Both the position numbers and the translations under genes were made by a program. A stretch of DNA of 64,000 nucleotides from Ruminiclostridium cellulolyticum H10 (GTDB lineage Bacteria; Bacillota; Clostridia; Acetivibrionales; DSM-1351), in NCBI RefSeq assembly GCF_000022065.1, contig NC_011898.1, positions 2,100,501-2,164,500 on the forward strand. The letters are read 5' to 3'. The first letter of the stretch is position 1. Each line of letters starts with the position of its first letter. The notes below the pieces were generated by a model that searched no databases, was not told the origin of the DNA, and was given only the letters and a program-made list of their open reading frames with translations. This document shows positions 1-9,227 of this stretch, one piece after another.

Positions 1-19
1 ATATTTCTATCTGCTTCAT
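1..19 (-). CDS. Start of an unidentified gene (partial)
   Basis: Only the first six codons are in the window (MKQIEI). They follow a strong AGGAGG ribosome binding site at about 25-30, which sits in the short gap after proC on the same strand. The gene is probably co-transcribed with proC. Too little is visible to assign a function. Confidence 0.6.
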
Positions 20-47
20 TCCGCCTCCTGATTATAAGCAAATTCTT

Positions 48-860
48 TTATCCGTAGATCTTACCAAGTTCTTTGGCTTTTTTTGTACACTCGTTCATAG
101 CTTCCATTATTGAGTTTCTGAACCCGTTCTTTTCCAGGGCAGCAACCGCTTCAATTGTAGTACCTGCCGGTGAGCAAACCTGATCTTTTAATTCTCCCGG
201 ATGCTTACCTGTCTCCGCTACCATTTTTGCACTACCTGCCACCGCCTGAGAAGCAAGCCTGTACGCAGTCTGTCTTGGGATACCTGATAAAACAGCCGCA
301 TCTGCCATTGCTTCTATTAACATAAAAATATACGCAGGACTGCTACCAGTAAGTGCTACAACTTCATTCATAAGTTTTTCATCCATACATTCTACTTTTC
401 CAAGAGAGCTTAGCAAATCCATAGCTTCTTTTACTTCGCTATCCTGAACACAAGAATCAAAGCTTATGATAGTCATTCCTTCACCAATTACAGCCGGTGT
501 ATTTGGCATAGCCCTTATTATTTTTTTGTCTTGGCCAAGCGTATTCTTGTAGGTTTTGAGGGGAATACCAGCGGCAATACTTATGAAAAGCTTTTCATTG
601 GAAAATACATCCTTTATATCTTCCAAAACTATCTTTACGACGTTTGGCTTAACCGCAAGAAATACAAAATCGCATTTATTTACAATCTCACGTGAACTTT
701 CTTCAGCATTTACTCTCAAATCATTGCATAATACTTCAAGCTTTGCCTTGTCCAAATCAAAAACATGAATATCTGAAGGGTTGACAATTTTTGCCCCTAT
801 TATTCCTTTTATCATTGCTGTTCCCATCATCCCAGTACCTATAAAACCAATTTTTTTCAT
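48..860 (-). CDS. proC: Pyrroline-5-carboxylate reductase
   Basis: Last step of proline synthesis: NAD(P)H reduction of 1-pyrroline-5-carboxylate to proline in the cytoplasm. The 270-residue protein has the usual ProC length. It opens with a Rossmann motif (GFIGTGMMG, residues 4-12), and carries the family-typical IRAMPNTPA and a C-terminal segment with the CSPAGTTIEAV signature. The start is set at the ATG at 860 because GGAGG lies just upstream; a longer version starting at 878 would contain its own ribosome binding site. The next gene follows within 30 bases. Identification is secure from motifs. Confidence 0.96.
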   Translation of the reverse strand: MKKIGFIGTGMMGTAMIKGIIGAKIVNPSDIHVFDLDKAKLEVLCNDLRVNAEESSREIVNKCDFVFLAVKPNVVKIVLEDIKDVFSNEKLFISIAAGIPLKTYKNTLGQDKKIIRAMPNTPAVIGEGMTIISFDSCVQDSEVKEAMDLLSSLGKVECMDEKLMNEVVALTGSSPAYIFMLIEAMADAAVLSGIPRQTAYRLASQAVAGSAKMVAETGKHPGELKDQVCSPAGTTIEAVAALEKNGFRNSIMEAMNECTKKAKELGKIYG

Positions 861-956
861 AATGTTTCCTCCATTCATATATTTTTCCGTTTTGTCATTA
901 CTATTATTATATCTTATAAACAGAATTTGAAAAGTTAATATGAAATTCCGTTAAAA

Positions 957-985
957 TGGCACAGTACTATTTTAGTACTGTGCCA
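957..985 (-). terminator. Hairpin terminator after the CoA ligase gene
   Basis: A 12-bp perfect stem (958-969 with 973-984, 3-base loop) lies just downstream of the ligase stop. On the minus strand it is followed by a short T-rich run (ATTTTAACG). The stem is strong and the T tract modest. Confidence 0.7.
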
Positions 986-1007
986 ATACAAATCCCAACG
1001 AAATATA

Positions 1008-2306
1008 TTATTTGTTTCTCATGTCAATAACACGCTTTGCTTTTCCCGTTGTTCTTTCAATTGACTTTGGTTCAACAAGCCTTACTTTTGCATCTATCTG
1101 AAGTACAACTTTTAATTCATGCCGTATTTTCTTCTCTAGCTTTTCCAATTCACTGAATTTTTCAAGAAGCTTTCCGTCAATAAGCTCAACAAGTACTTCT
1201 ATTGCATCCATATATCCGTTTTTAGTAACAATTATCTGGTAGTGAGGTCCTATACCTTCCAGACCTATAAGAACACTCTCAATTTGAGAAGGAAATACAT
1301 TAACACCTCTGATTATCAACATATCATCTGTTCTTCCAAGCACCTTGTTCATTCTGACAGTAGTTCTTCCGCACTCACATTTTTCGGGATTCAGAATAGT
1401 AATATCCTTTGTTCTGTAACGAAGCATAGGAATCCCTTCCTTGGTAAGTGTTGTCAGCACAAGTTCTCCTTTGTTTCCATACTCAAAGGCTTCTCCCGTT
1501 TCCGAATTAATTATTTCGGGGTAGAAGTGGTCTTCGTTGATATGCATACCACATTGGCAGTAACATTCACCCGCAACACCGGGTCCCTGTATTTCACTAA
1601 GTCCATAATTTTCTGTAGCCTTTATACCCCATCTTCTCTCTATTTCAGCCCTCATTTCAGGAGTATGGCCTTCCCCACCGAATAGGCCGAGCTTCAATTT
1701 AAGCTTACTTTTGTCCACTCCCAATTCATCAGCAATCTCTGCTAAATAAAGTACGTATGACGGCGTGCCTACAAGAATTGTAGTACCAAAATCCTGCATA
1801 ACCATTAGCTGTCTTTCAGATTGACCGGCAGAAGCAGGAATAACTGTAACACCAACTTTTTCCAGGCCCTGATGCAGTCCAAATCCGCCTGTAAAAAGAC
1901 CATATCCGAAAACAATCTGTGCTATATCATCTTCTCTTCCTCCTGCTGCAATAACAAGCCTTGCTATGTTTTCAGACCAGTTTTCCATGTCATTTTTAGT
2001 ATAGCCTACAACTATCGGTTTTCCTGTTGTACCAGAAGATGCATGAAGTCTAACTATTTTCTTAAGAGGTGCTGCGAAAAGCCCATAAGGATAATTGTCC
2101 CTTAAATCATTTTTAGTTGTAAACGGTATTTTCTCTATATCCTTAAGCGTTTGGATATGCTCAGGCCTAAGGCCTATTTCATCAAACTTTCTTTTATACA
2201 TTGGAACATTTTCATATGCAACTTTCACAGTATTCTTCAAACGTTCCAGTTGAAGTTCTTTCATTGAATTTCTTGACATACACTCAACCTGAGTATTCCA
2301 AATCAT
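1008..2306 (-). CDS. paaK: Phenylacetate-CoA ligase family (adenylate-forming) enzyme
   Basis: Adenylate-forming acyl/aryl-CoA ligase of the PaaK family: activates a carboxylic acid with ATP and transfers it to CoA. The 432-residue length is typical. The AMP-binding P-loop SSGTTGKP is at residues 90-97; YGLSEIQGPG and the C-terminal RTDDMLIIRGVNVFPSQIE hinge also fit. In anaerobes such enzymes often act on aryl acetates from amino-acid fermentation; the true substrate here is unknown. It sits 21 bases after the LctP-type permease stop on the same strand, suggesting uptake and activation of one organic acid. Start at ATG 2306 with GGGGGAA upstream. Confidence 0.85.
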   Translation of the reverse strand: MIWNTQVECMSRNSMKELQLERLKNTVKVAYENVPMYKRKFDEIGLRPEHIQTLKDIEKIPFTTKNDLRDNYPYGLFAAPLKKIVRLHASSGTTGKPIVVGYTKNDMENWSENIARLVIAAGGREDDIAQIVFGYGLFTGGFGLHQGLEKVGVTVIPASAGQSERQLMVMQDFGTTILVGTPSYVLYLAEIADELGVDKSKLKLKLGLFGGEGHTPEMRAEIERRWGIKATENYGLSEIQGPGVAGECYCQCGMHINEDHFYPEIINSETGEAFEYGNKGELVLTTLTKEGIPMLRYRTKDITILNPEKCECGRTTVRMNKVLGRTDDMLIIRGVNVFPSQIESVLIGLEGIGPHYQIIVTKNGYMDAIEVLVELIDGKLLEKFSELEKLEKKIRHELKVVLQIDAKVRLVEPKSIERTTGKAKRVIDMRNK

Positions 2307-2327
2307 TTTTACTTCCCCCTAGTAATT

Positions 2328-3923
2328 TTATATTTTTAATCCTGTTTTAAGTAACACCATTGCATACAATGATGTAATGAATGTCAATAACAATGCGAAC
2401 ACAAACGCTATTCTTATTACTTTGTTTTCTTCACCTAATTTGTCTATTGATGCTGCTGCATTTTGAAGTTTTGCCGGAGAAATTACACTTGCGAGGCCTC
2501 CTCCAAATGCTAGTGCAGCAGTAACGATTATAAGTCCGTCAAGCCCTAAATTAAGCTTATTGGCGGTTTCCATTGTGTAGTTTGCAAACATAGCAATGGT
2601 TGAGGCTTCACTTCCCGTAACAAAACCCCCGAAGAGACCAACGAATCCAGTTATAAATCCATAAGCTCCGCTGAATGCGTCTGCCGACGTATTGGCCAAA
2701 ACTTTTATCATGCTTTCAGTTTTATATGCCATAGTATCAAGACTCCAACCGGAATAATTCATTACATCACCGATTGCAAAAAATATTGCAGCTGAAAACA
2801 CAGGCCTTGGAGCTCTCTTAATCCATATTTTTAAGGAGTCCTTCAACTCTGTTTTTTTAGGCTGTATTACAAGCATTGAGACAACTACGGCAACGGCAAT
2901 CCACGTATAAGCATTCCATAAAGCTCTTGTAGCTATAGGCTTCCCATCCACGGCTATGCCCCTTATGGGCAGTGTCAGATTGTAAAGAAAATCATAAACT
3001 GGCTTAGGAAGATTCAATACAAGTATGAAACCTATGAGTATAATCCAAGGACTCATTGCCTTCCAAAGAGGATATTTCTTCTCATATTCCCTTTCTTCAT
3101 CTGTCAGGATGCTCTTATCAATTACTTTTTTACCTGTAAACTTCAGATAAAGTGCCATTGCCAATATTACTGCAAGACCGCTCAAAACTCCTGTCAATGT
3201 TACTAGATTATCCACCTTGTTTGTGAAATATGAAACAACTGCTATAACACCACCGGTAACTATACATGGAAGAAAACCCTTTTTTATTCCATCCCATTTA
3301 TCAACTATGTAAAGCATACAAAAACCAATCAAGGTAGAAACCAAGGGTAAAAACATGAAAAATACTCTTCCTGCCTGTGAAGGTGTTATCTCATGTCCTT
3401 GTCCCAAAAAGTTGTTTGCAAAATCCAGAAATGCCACAAGAGGAGCTCCAAGAAGCGAGTATGTGCATAGTGAATCATATCCTATGGATGGTAGTGCAAT
3501 TGAAACATATGTAGAATAGCCCATTGCAAGCAGTATGGGAGGAAGTATTGATACCGGCGTAGCACCGACAGCTACCATTAAAGTACCAAATCCTATATTA
3601 ATCATCATAATCTGAACTGCTTTATTATGGCTTGCTATTGTTTTTATGAAAATTATTATCCTTTTTAAGGCACCAGTTTTTTCCATATAAGCCATCATGA
3701 ATAGTGATGTCAGCACTATCATTGAAACCGGAAAAGAACGAATAACTCCTGAAACAGTTGATCGGAAAATAACCGGCAAAGAAGTTTTAAAGAATACTAA
3801 CGCTACAACAGACACACAAAGCCAGCCAATGATACCACTAATGTCAGCTGACTTCTTAAAAATTACAAGCATACATACTATTACCAAAATTGGTAATAGC
3901 GTCAAAATAAGTGACCCTACCAT
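2328..3923 (-). CDS. LctP-type organic acid (lactate permease family) transporter
   Basis: Integral membrane permease of 531 residues with about 12-14 hydrophobic segments, resembling the L-lactate permease family. Diagnostic is the C-terminal GGFVTGSEASTIAMFANYT region, the counterpart of the TGS motif in LctP/LldP/GlcA. The start is placed at the ATG at 3923 because GGAGG is about 8 bases upstream; the longer GTG start at 3938 overlaps that site. It is the first gene of a two-gene unit with the CoA ligase. Lactate is the family substrate; the CoA ligase partner suggests another carboxylate is possible. Confidence 0.75.
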   Translation of the reverse strand: MVGSLILTLLPILVIVCMLVIFKKSADISGIIGWLCVSVVALVFFKTSLPVIFRSTVSGVIRSFPVSMIVLTSLFMMAYMEKTGALKRIIIFIKTIASHNKAVQIMMINIGFGTLMVAVGATPVSILPPILLAMGYSTYVSIALPSIGYDSLCTYSLLGAPLVAFLDFANNFLGQGHEITPSQAGRVFFMFLPLVSTLIGFCMLYIVDKWDGIKKGFLPCIVTGGVIAVVSYFTNKVDNLVTLTGVLSGLAVILAMALYLKFTGKKVIDKSILTDEEREYEKKYPLWKAMSPWIILIGFILVLNLPKPVYDFLYNLTLPIRGIAVDGKPIATRALWNAYTWIAVAVVVSMLVIQPKKTELKDSLKIWIKRAPRPVFSAAIFFAIGDVMNYSGWSLDTMAYKTESMIKVLANTSADAFSGAYGFITGFVGLFGGFVTGSEASTIAMFANYTMETANKLNLGLDGLIIVTAALAFGGGLASVISPAKLQNAAASIDKLGEENKVIRIAFVFALLLTFITSLYAMVLLKTGLKI

Positions 3924-3983
3924 TCTACCGTCCTCCACAAAACTAAATTAATTATTTTTAAAAACCCGTTCTACTAAACTACT

Positions 3984-4007
3984 TGATGTAATAAACCGTG
4001 ATGTAAT
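3984..4007. repeat. Direct repeat upstream of the permease gene
   Basis: Two copies of the 9-mer TGATGTAAT (3984-3992 and 3999-4007) lie 15 bases apart, about 60-85 bases upstream of the permease start. Spacing near one and a half helical turns in the leader or promoter region could mark a regulator site, but no family signature is recognised. Confidence 0.3.
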
Positions 4008-4042
4008 TATATTTTATTACAAACTTCTACAAAAATAAAGGA

Positions 4043-5050
4043 TTATTTGGAGGAAGATGCAGAATCTTCGGAAGTATTAAATTCTGAAAATAACTTATAG
4101 TAGGTATATGTCTCCTCGGCATATTTTTCTTTTGTCTTAATTGGTCCAAAATTTCTAGTAATTTTGGATTGATTGTATTCAGCCAGTATCTTAATTATCT
4201 GTTCCTTTTTAAGGTTTTTAAGATTCACATTTTTGTCCCCGGTAACCTGTATTGCCCTTGCTTTAAGCTGAACAGAACAAAAATATACTGCCAGTTCCGG
4301 GGTTTCCAACATCTCTTTGATTTCCTGATCGGAACAATTTGCAATTAAAGAGCTTTTTCCATGTACAACCTGTTCATTTAAGCGTACATTGTCTATTCCG
4401 ATCTGACAGATGCCTATTGATTTTCCTCCTAATAGAGGAACACCATCGAGAATGTCCTCCTGCCCGAGAAACATCATTTCCCTGAATAGAACAGCAGACA
4501 CTAATTCCTTGGGCATTTTTTGAGCTTTGGCAGTTTTTTCAATAACAGGCTCAAGTTCTTTAATGGCATTAAAAGTATATTCAAAATCATTAATATAATA
4601 AAAATCAAGTTTATTTCTGTATGAGTCTGACTCAACCTGACTTTTCAACTGTTGAGTGATACTTTTAACATTATCATCGTACGTAAAATCGCTGAAATTA
4701 AACTCTCTGCCTGAACTGCTGTTTCCATTCTGTTCCTGAAGATACATATATTCATTGGTGTTTATGTTATTTAAACTATTGAGAGTTCTTCCATCATATG
4801 TACTGTTAAATTGGTCATCGTAAGTTACATTATTCCCGCTGTAATCCTCGGAATTACCGGTGTATCTGTCACCCCGGGATGTTCGTTCGCCATACATATA
4901 CTTCATTTCTTTTTCTTTAATTTTTGTATATTGCGTTCCTATGAAATCTATTATATTAAAATATCCGTTTACGTAATTAAGTGCTGTAAAGCACATCATT
5001 ATCATAATTAAAGAAAAAACAATTTTTTTCTTTAATTCAGCCGTTTTCAT
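4043..5050 (-). CDS. Membrane-anchored putative lysozyme-fold (lytic-transglycosylase-like) protein
   Basis: 335 residues. An N-terminal hydrophobic segment (about residues 7-25) looks like a signal anchor, followed by a long low-complexity Asn/Ser/Tyr-rich linker to about residue 135. The C-terminal half has an arrangement reminiscent of soluble lytic transglycosylases: a glutamate in VLFREMM, then SIGICQIG (compare GxxQI), then an Ala/Tyr-rich helix ending NQSKITRNFG. I infer a peptidoglycan-acting fold outside the membrane, not a proven enzyme. The start at ATG 5050 has GGAGG upstream; the longer version would include it. It is monocistronic by spacing. Confidence 0.5.
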   Translation of the reverse strand: MKTAELKKKIVFSLIMIMMCFTALNYVNGYFNIIDFIGTQYTKIKEKEMKYMYGERTSRGDRYTGNSEDYSGNNVTYDDQFNSTYDGRTLNSLNNINTNEYMYLQEQNGNSSSGREFNFSDFTYDDNVKSITQQLKSQVESDSYRNKLDFYYINDFEYTFNAIKELEPVIEKTAKAQKMPKELVSAVLFREMMFLGQEDILDGVPLLGGKSIGICQIGIDNVRLNEQVVHGKSSLIANCSDQEIKEMLETPELAVYFCSVQLKARAIQVTGDKNVNLKNLKKEQIIKILAEYNQSKITRNFGPIKTKEKYAEETYTYYKLFSEFNTSEDSASSSK

Positions 5051-5385
5051 ATTATTTTCCTCCATGCACCGAATATTTCCGATACAATAATGTAAGTATT
5101 CAGCTTTCAGTCAATATCCCTATTTGTTATACATATTTATAAAACAAATGTCAATTATTCAATTTTACCAAAAACATTAAAATTAAGTAAGCGTTATCCA
5201 TTACAGCCTGATAAATCTTTTTATTTGCTAAAAGGTTTGTTTTCCTAGCAAGTTTGCGAATTTACTCAAAGTACTGATTTTCTTAGGATTTTGGGTACAA
5301 AAATAGACAAAATGTAGAGATAATTTTCATATCCTTTTGTCTATTTTTAATAAACTTTATAATTAAAATTACAATAAAGTAATCT
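5051..5385. other. AT-rich intergenic region
   Basis: Contains the promoter region of the lysozyme-like gene (not resolved) and, at 5299-5348, the terminator of the beta-CASP nuclease gene. No other coding or RNA signal seen. Confidence 0.5.
5299..5348 (-). terminator. Long-loop hairpin terminator after the MBL nuclease gene
   Basis: A 14-bp perfect stem (5299-5312 with 5335-5348) closes a 22-base loop, with A/T tracts at both ends so that it could work on either strand. It lies 38 bases past the stop of the nuclease gene. Confidence 0.7.
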
Positions 5386-7017
5386 TTATTTTAATGCTTC
5401 GATAAATGATTTTTCTACCATTTTCAGTTTTGCTGCAATTTCGTCTATTTCCACGTCTGACTTTTCTTGTTTTAAATCGCTTTTTAGTATTTCCGACAAT
5501 TCATCAAACTCTTCTTTTAAGGTCTCAAGCATTTCAACCACAGCAAGCCGTTTGAACCTCTTTTTGGCTTTGTCACTTGGAACATGTTCATAAATGTTTC
5601 CACCGCTTATGACAAAGCTTTCTCCTCTTGAAGGAACTATGCACTGCAATCCAAGCTCATCAGTAATAGTCTGTGCAAAAGAAGCACCTACCCCCTGTTC
5701 TCCATGAACAACAAATATCTTCTTTGGCTTTCTTCCAATGCTTCCAATCCAAGAAATAAGACCGTCCTTGTCCGCATGACCTGAAAATCCGTCAATAGTC
5801 TCTATTCTGGCATTTACAAATATTTCTTCACCAAAAAGCCTGACCTTTTTAGCTCCGTCTTGTATCTTTCGTCCCAGCGTTCCTTCTGCCTGATAACCCA
5901 CGAAAAGAATCGTTGATTCCTCACGCCATAGGTTATGCTTGAGATGATGCTTTATTCTCCCTGCCTCACACATACCGCTGGCTGATATAATTATCATGCT
6001 TTCTGATTTTTCGTTAAGCTTTCTGGATTCCTCGGGAGACTGAGTAAATTTTAGTGATGGGAAATCCAAGGGATTGTCTCCGTTGGCAATATATTCCTTT
6101 GCCTCCTCGTCAAAGCAATCAAGGTTTTCCCTGAATATCTGCGTTGCTGAGGTTGCAAGGGGACTATCAACATAAACAGGAACATTCAATATTTGATTTA
6201 CTTTGTCATCAAAAACATCCATATACTTATTCAAGTCATATATAAGTTCCTGGGTTCTTCCCACGGCAAAGGATGGAATAACTACATTTCCTCCTTTTGA
6301 TATTGTTTCCGAAATAATATTTATAAATTTTTCGATTTTATCAGTTTCTTTTTTAAGTGTATGTAGTCTGTCTCCATATGTAGATTCAACTATAAGGTAA
6401 TCAGTGTCCCCTATAATACTAGGATCCCTCAGAATAGGCATACCTTTATTTCCAATATCGCCACTGAAAACAATCTTTGTTTCCTGATTATTTTCCCTGA
6501 TCCAAATTTCTACAATGGCTGAACCAAGAATATGCCCTGCATCATTAAATCTGACTCTTACATCCTGTGAAACGGATATTACTTCATCATATGCCACACC
6601 TTTGAAAAGGCTGAGGCAATCGGTAGCCTCTTTGATTGTGTATAATGGCTTAATAGGAGATTGTCCGGCCCTCTGCCTTTTTCGATTGGTCCATTCATTT
6701 TCCATCTCCTGAATATGACCGCTGTCAGGAAGCATTATACCGCAAAGCTGTACGGTAGGTTTGGTTGCATAGATAGTTCCTTTAAATCCGTCCATATATA
6801 GTTTAGGTATTCGTCCGCTATGATCAATATGAGCATGAGTTAAAAGCATAAAGTCCAAATCACCAGGATTAAATGAAAATGGTTCTGTATTCAATAAAAC
6901 TTCATTTGCCTTGCCCTGAAACATTCCGCAATCGACCAAAAATTTTGTATCCTTTGTCTCTACCAAAAAACATGAGCCTGTAACGGTTTTTGCTGCTCCA
7001 AGAAATGAAATATTCAT
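5386..7017 (-). CDS. Metallo-beta-lactamase / beta-CASP ribonuclease (CPSF-like)
   Basis: 543 residues. The metallo-beta-lactamase core has the zinc motif HAHIDHSG at residues 61-68 and a second-ligand segment FNDAGHILGSA. The beta-CASP part includes SASGMCEAGRIKHHL and DGFSGHADKDGL. This is the COG1236 type, related to eukaryotic CPSF73 and distinct from RNase J, which is also present in the window. It probably cleaves RNA in the cytoplasm; target RNAs are unknown. Start at ATG 7017 preceded by GGAGGTC. The last 60 residues are charged and helical, a possible oligomerisation or RNA-contact tail. Confidence 0.85.
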   Translation of the reverse strand: MNISFLGAAKTVTGSCFLVETKDTKFLVDCGMFQGKANEVLLNTEPFSFNPGDLDFMLLTHAHIDHSGRIPKLYMDGFKGTIYATKPTVQLCGIMLPDSGHIQEMENEWTNRKRQRAGQSPIKPLYTIKEATDCLSLFKGVAYDEVISVSQDVRVRFNDAGHILGSAIVEIWIRENNQETKIVFSGDIGNKGMPILRDPSIIGDTDYLIVESTYGDRLHTLKKETDKIEKFINIISETISKGGNVVIPSFAVGRTQELIYDLNKYMDVFDDKVNQILNVPVYVDSPLATSATQIFRENLDCFDEEAKEYIANGDNPLDFPSLKFTQSPEESRKLNEKSESMIIISASGMCEAGRIKHHLKHNLWREESTILFVGYQAEGTLGRKIQDGAKKVRLFGEEIFVNARIETIDGFSGHADKDGLISWIGSIGRKPKKIFVVHGEQGVGASFAQTITDELGLQCIVPSRGESFVISGGNIYEHVPSDKAKKRFKRLAVVEMLETLKEEFDELSEILKSDLKQEKSDVEIDEIAAKLKMVEKSFIEALK

Positions 7018-7109
7018 GACAGACCTCCACTCGACAAATAATATTATATCTTTCTCATTATAAGTACTTATTCTGCGTTTTGTCTGGTAAATCCTTTGTG
7101 AATTTACAT

Positions 7110-8096
7110 TTACTTGTAACGTTTCATAAACAGTCCGGCAAGCTTAACACAATTGTTTAAATCCTGAATACTCACCATTTCACAAGGAGTATGGACATAT
7201 CTGCATGGAATTGATATCCCACCGCATGGAATCCCTGTTCCTGACGTCTGCATTGCACCAGGGTCACTCCCTCCCCTATCAAGCAATTCCAAAGTGTAGG
7301 GAATCCCATTTTCCTGTGCCAAATTCTGTAAAATCCTACGAATCTGTGGATGAGCTATATAAGAAGAATCTTTTACTTTTATTGCAGGGCCCTTGCCAAG
7401 CTTTACTTCCATACTGTTACATTCGGGAGTATCACCTGTACGTGTAACATCAATTGCAATGGCACAATCCGGCATAATTCCGAAAGAAGCGGTTTTTGCA
7501 CCTCTTAGTCCCAATTCTTCCTGTGTCGTAAAGACAAAGTAGATTTCATTATCTGTTTTAGGCATGGTTTTTATAAGCTCAATAAGTACTGCACAGCCGC
7601 TTCTGTCATCCATTGCCTTTGAAACGGCATAATCTCCCTGAACATGAAAATCTCCTGTAAAGCTGGCTGTATCTCCGACCTTGACGTATTTCTCAGCTTC
7701 CTCTTTGCTGGTGCAGCCAATATCAATATACATTTTTCCAAGTCTGAGAGTTTTCATACTTTCAAGTTTTTCTTCCACATTTATGCAACCGATTGTACCG
7801 TTTTGAAACCTTACTCTTTGTGCAAGTGAATTAAACGCCGATACTCCCCCTAAGTTGGAGAACCTTATGAACCCGTTATCATCAATAAAGGTAGCTATAA
7901 CTCCAATTTCATCCATATGGGCCGCAAACAGTATTTTCTTCTTCTTTCCTTTTTTTACAGCAATCAGATTACCCATTGCATCTACTTTTATTTCATCAAC
8001 ATATTTTTTTATTTCAGTTGTAATTATTTCTCTGATCTCTTCTTCATTTCCAGATACACCAAAAGCTTGTGTAACTGTTTTTAATGTTTCCTGCAT
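7110..8096 (-). CDS. M42 family metallo-aminopeptidase (copy 1)
   Basis: 328-residue cytoplasmic dinuclear-metal aminopeptidase of family M42 (PepA/FrvX/CelM, the TET peptidases). Metal and catalytic positions are visible: AAHMDEIG, DDRSGCAVL, TTQEELGLRGA, AIDVTRTGD and the closing CRYVHTPCE histidine. Family members form 12-subunit tetrahedral particles that trim peptides. The start at ATG 8096 has GGAGGG upstream; the longer ORF overlaps that site. It is the last of three adjacent paralogues in the same direction, 31 bases after copy 2. Confidence 0.92.
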   Translation of the reverse strand: MQETLKTVTQAFGVSGNEEEIREIITTEIKKYVDEIKVDAMGNLIAVKKGKKKKILFAAHMDEIGVIATFIDDNGFIRFSNLGGVSAFNSLAQRVRFQNGTIGCINVEEKLESMKTLRLGKMYIDIGCTSKEEAEKYVKVGDTASFTGDFHVQGDYAVSKAMDDRSGCAVLIELIKTMPKTDNEIYFVFTTQEELGLRGAKTASFGIMPDCAIAIDVTRTGDTPECNSMEVKLGKGPAIKVKDSSYIAHPQIRRILQNLAQENGIPYTLELLDRGGSDPGAMQTSGTGIPCGGISIPCRYVHTPCEMVSIQDLNNCVKLAGLFMKRYK

Positions 8097-8127
8097 TTTA
8101 AATCCCTCCATTTTTATTAGTCACCTT

Positions 8128-9174
8128 CTATACTGCTGCGATGTTTTTTATAAAATCCTTATCTTTGTTCATTTCATTTAATGCTGCAAGTGTAAGCCTT
8201 TCTACACATTCAAAATCACTCATGCTCATAACAGATACAGGAGAATGTATATACCTGCAGGGCACCGATATTGAGGCAGTTTTAACTCCCGTACCGGTTC
8301 TTTGTATTTGTCCCGCATCATTTCCACCTGTGGTGGTCTGCTTGTATTGAACCTTAATGCCGTTTTTAACTGCTGTATCATATAAAAACTGTACAAGCTT
8401 TCTGTCGCTGTAACAGGTTCTGTCTACCAATGTAAGTGCTGCACCATTACCGAGTACTGTTGAAAAATCAAAGGGTTTTACCTCTGGAACGTCCGCACAA
8501 GTAGTCCCTTCCAGAACAAGTGCTATATCCGGCATAATTTTAAATGCAGCCACCTGTGCACCTCTAAGCCCAACCTCTTCCTGTACTGTAAAGCAGGCAT
8601 ACAAATCAAACTCGAAATTATACTTTAAAACCTCCATAAGTACCGCACAGCCAATTCTGTCGTCAAGTGCTTTTGCCTTTATACAGTCTTTTCCCAATTC
8701 TACATACTCGCTGTCAAAGGCAATGAACTCACCTAAAGGAGCCATTTTTTCGGCCTCTTCCTTTGTTTCCGCCCCAATATCTATATATAAATCCTTGATT
8801 TTCGCTATCCTTTCCCGTTCTTCAGAACTTTGCTGATGTAGCGGTTTTGCACCTATTACGCCTTTGAGCCTTTTTTTACCTATTACAACCCTTTTACCGG
8901 GTAAAATTCTGCTGTCAATACCCCCGACAGGTTTGAATTTCAAAAATCCTTTTTCCATATATCCTGAAACCATGAATCCAACTTCATCCATATGGGCTGA
9001 AAGCATGACTTTATACTTGCCGCTGCTGCCTTTTTTATACGCAATAATATTTCCTATTGAATCTACTTCTATAGAATCACACAGTCCATTAATTTTACTT
9101 TTAATATATTCTCTTACTTCATTTTCATTTCCTGATACACCGTTTAAATCTGTTAGTTCTTTTATCAACATCAT
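8128..9174 (-). CDS. M42 family metallo-aminopeptidase (copy 2)
   Basis: 348 residues. The M42 ligand set is intact: SAHMDEVG, DDRIGCAVL, TVQEEVGLRGA and CRYIHSPVS. A double ATG at 9174/9171 follows GGAGG with 6- or 9-base spacing; the upstream part of the open frame (to 9243) overlaps the preceding gene's 3' end and is not used. As the middle member of the tandem set it is diverged enough from both neighbours to suggest different peptide preferences or a mixed-subunit particle. Confidence 0.92.
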   Translation of the reverse strand: MMLIKELTDLNGVSGNENEVREYIKSKINGLCDSIEVDSIGNIIAYKKGSSGKYKVMLSAHMDEVGFMVSGYMEKGFLKFKPVGGIDSRILPGKRVVIGKKRLKGVIGAKPLHQQSSEERERIAKIKDLYIDIGAETKEEAEKMAPLGEFIAFDSEYVELGKDCIKAKALDDRIGCAVLMEVLKYNFEFDLYACFTVQEEVGLRGAQVAAFKIMPDIALVLEGTTCADVPEVKPFDFSTVLGNGAALTLVDRTCYSDRKLVQFLYDTAVKNGIKVQYKQTTTGGNDAGQIQRTGTGVKTASISVPCRYIHSPVSVMSMSDFECVERLTLAALNEMNKDKDFIKNIAAV

Positions 9175-9227
9175 ACAAATCCTCCATGAGCCTGACAGCC
9201 ACAAAATATTATTTATGAGTGAGTTAA

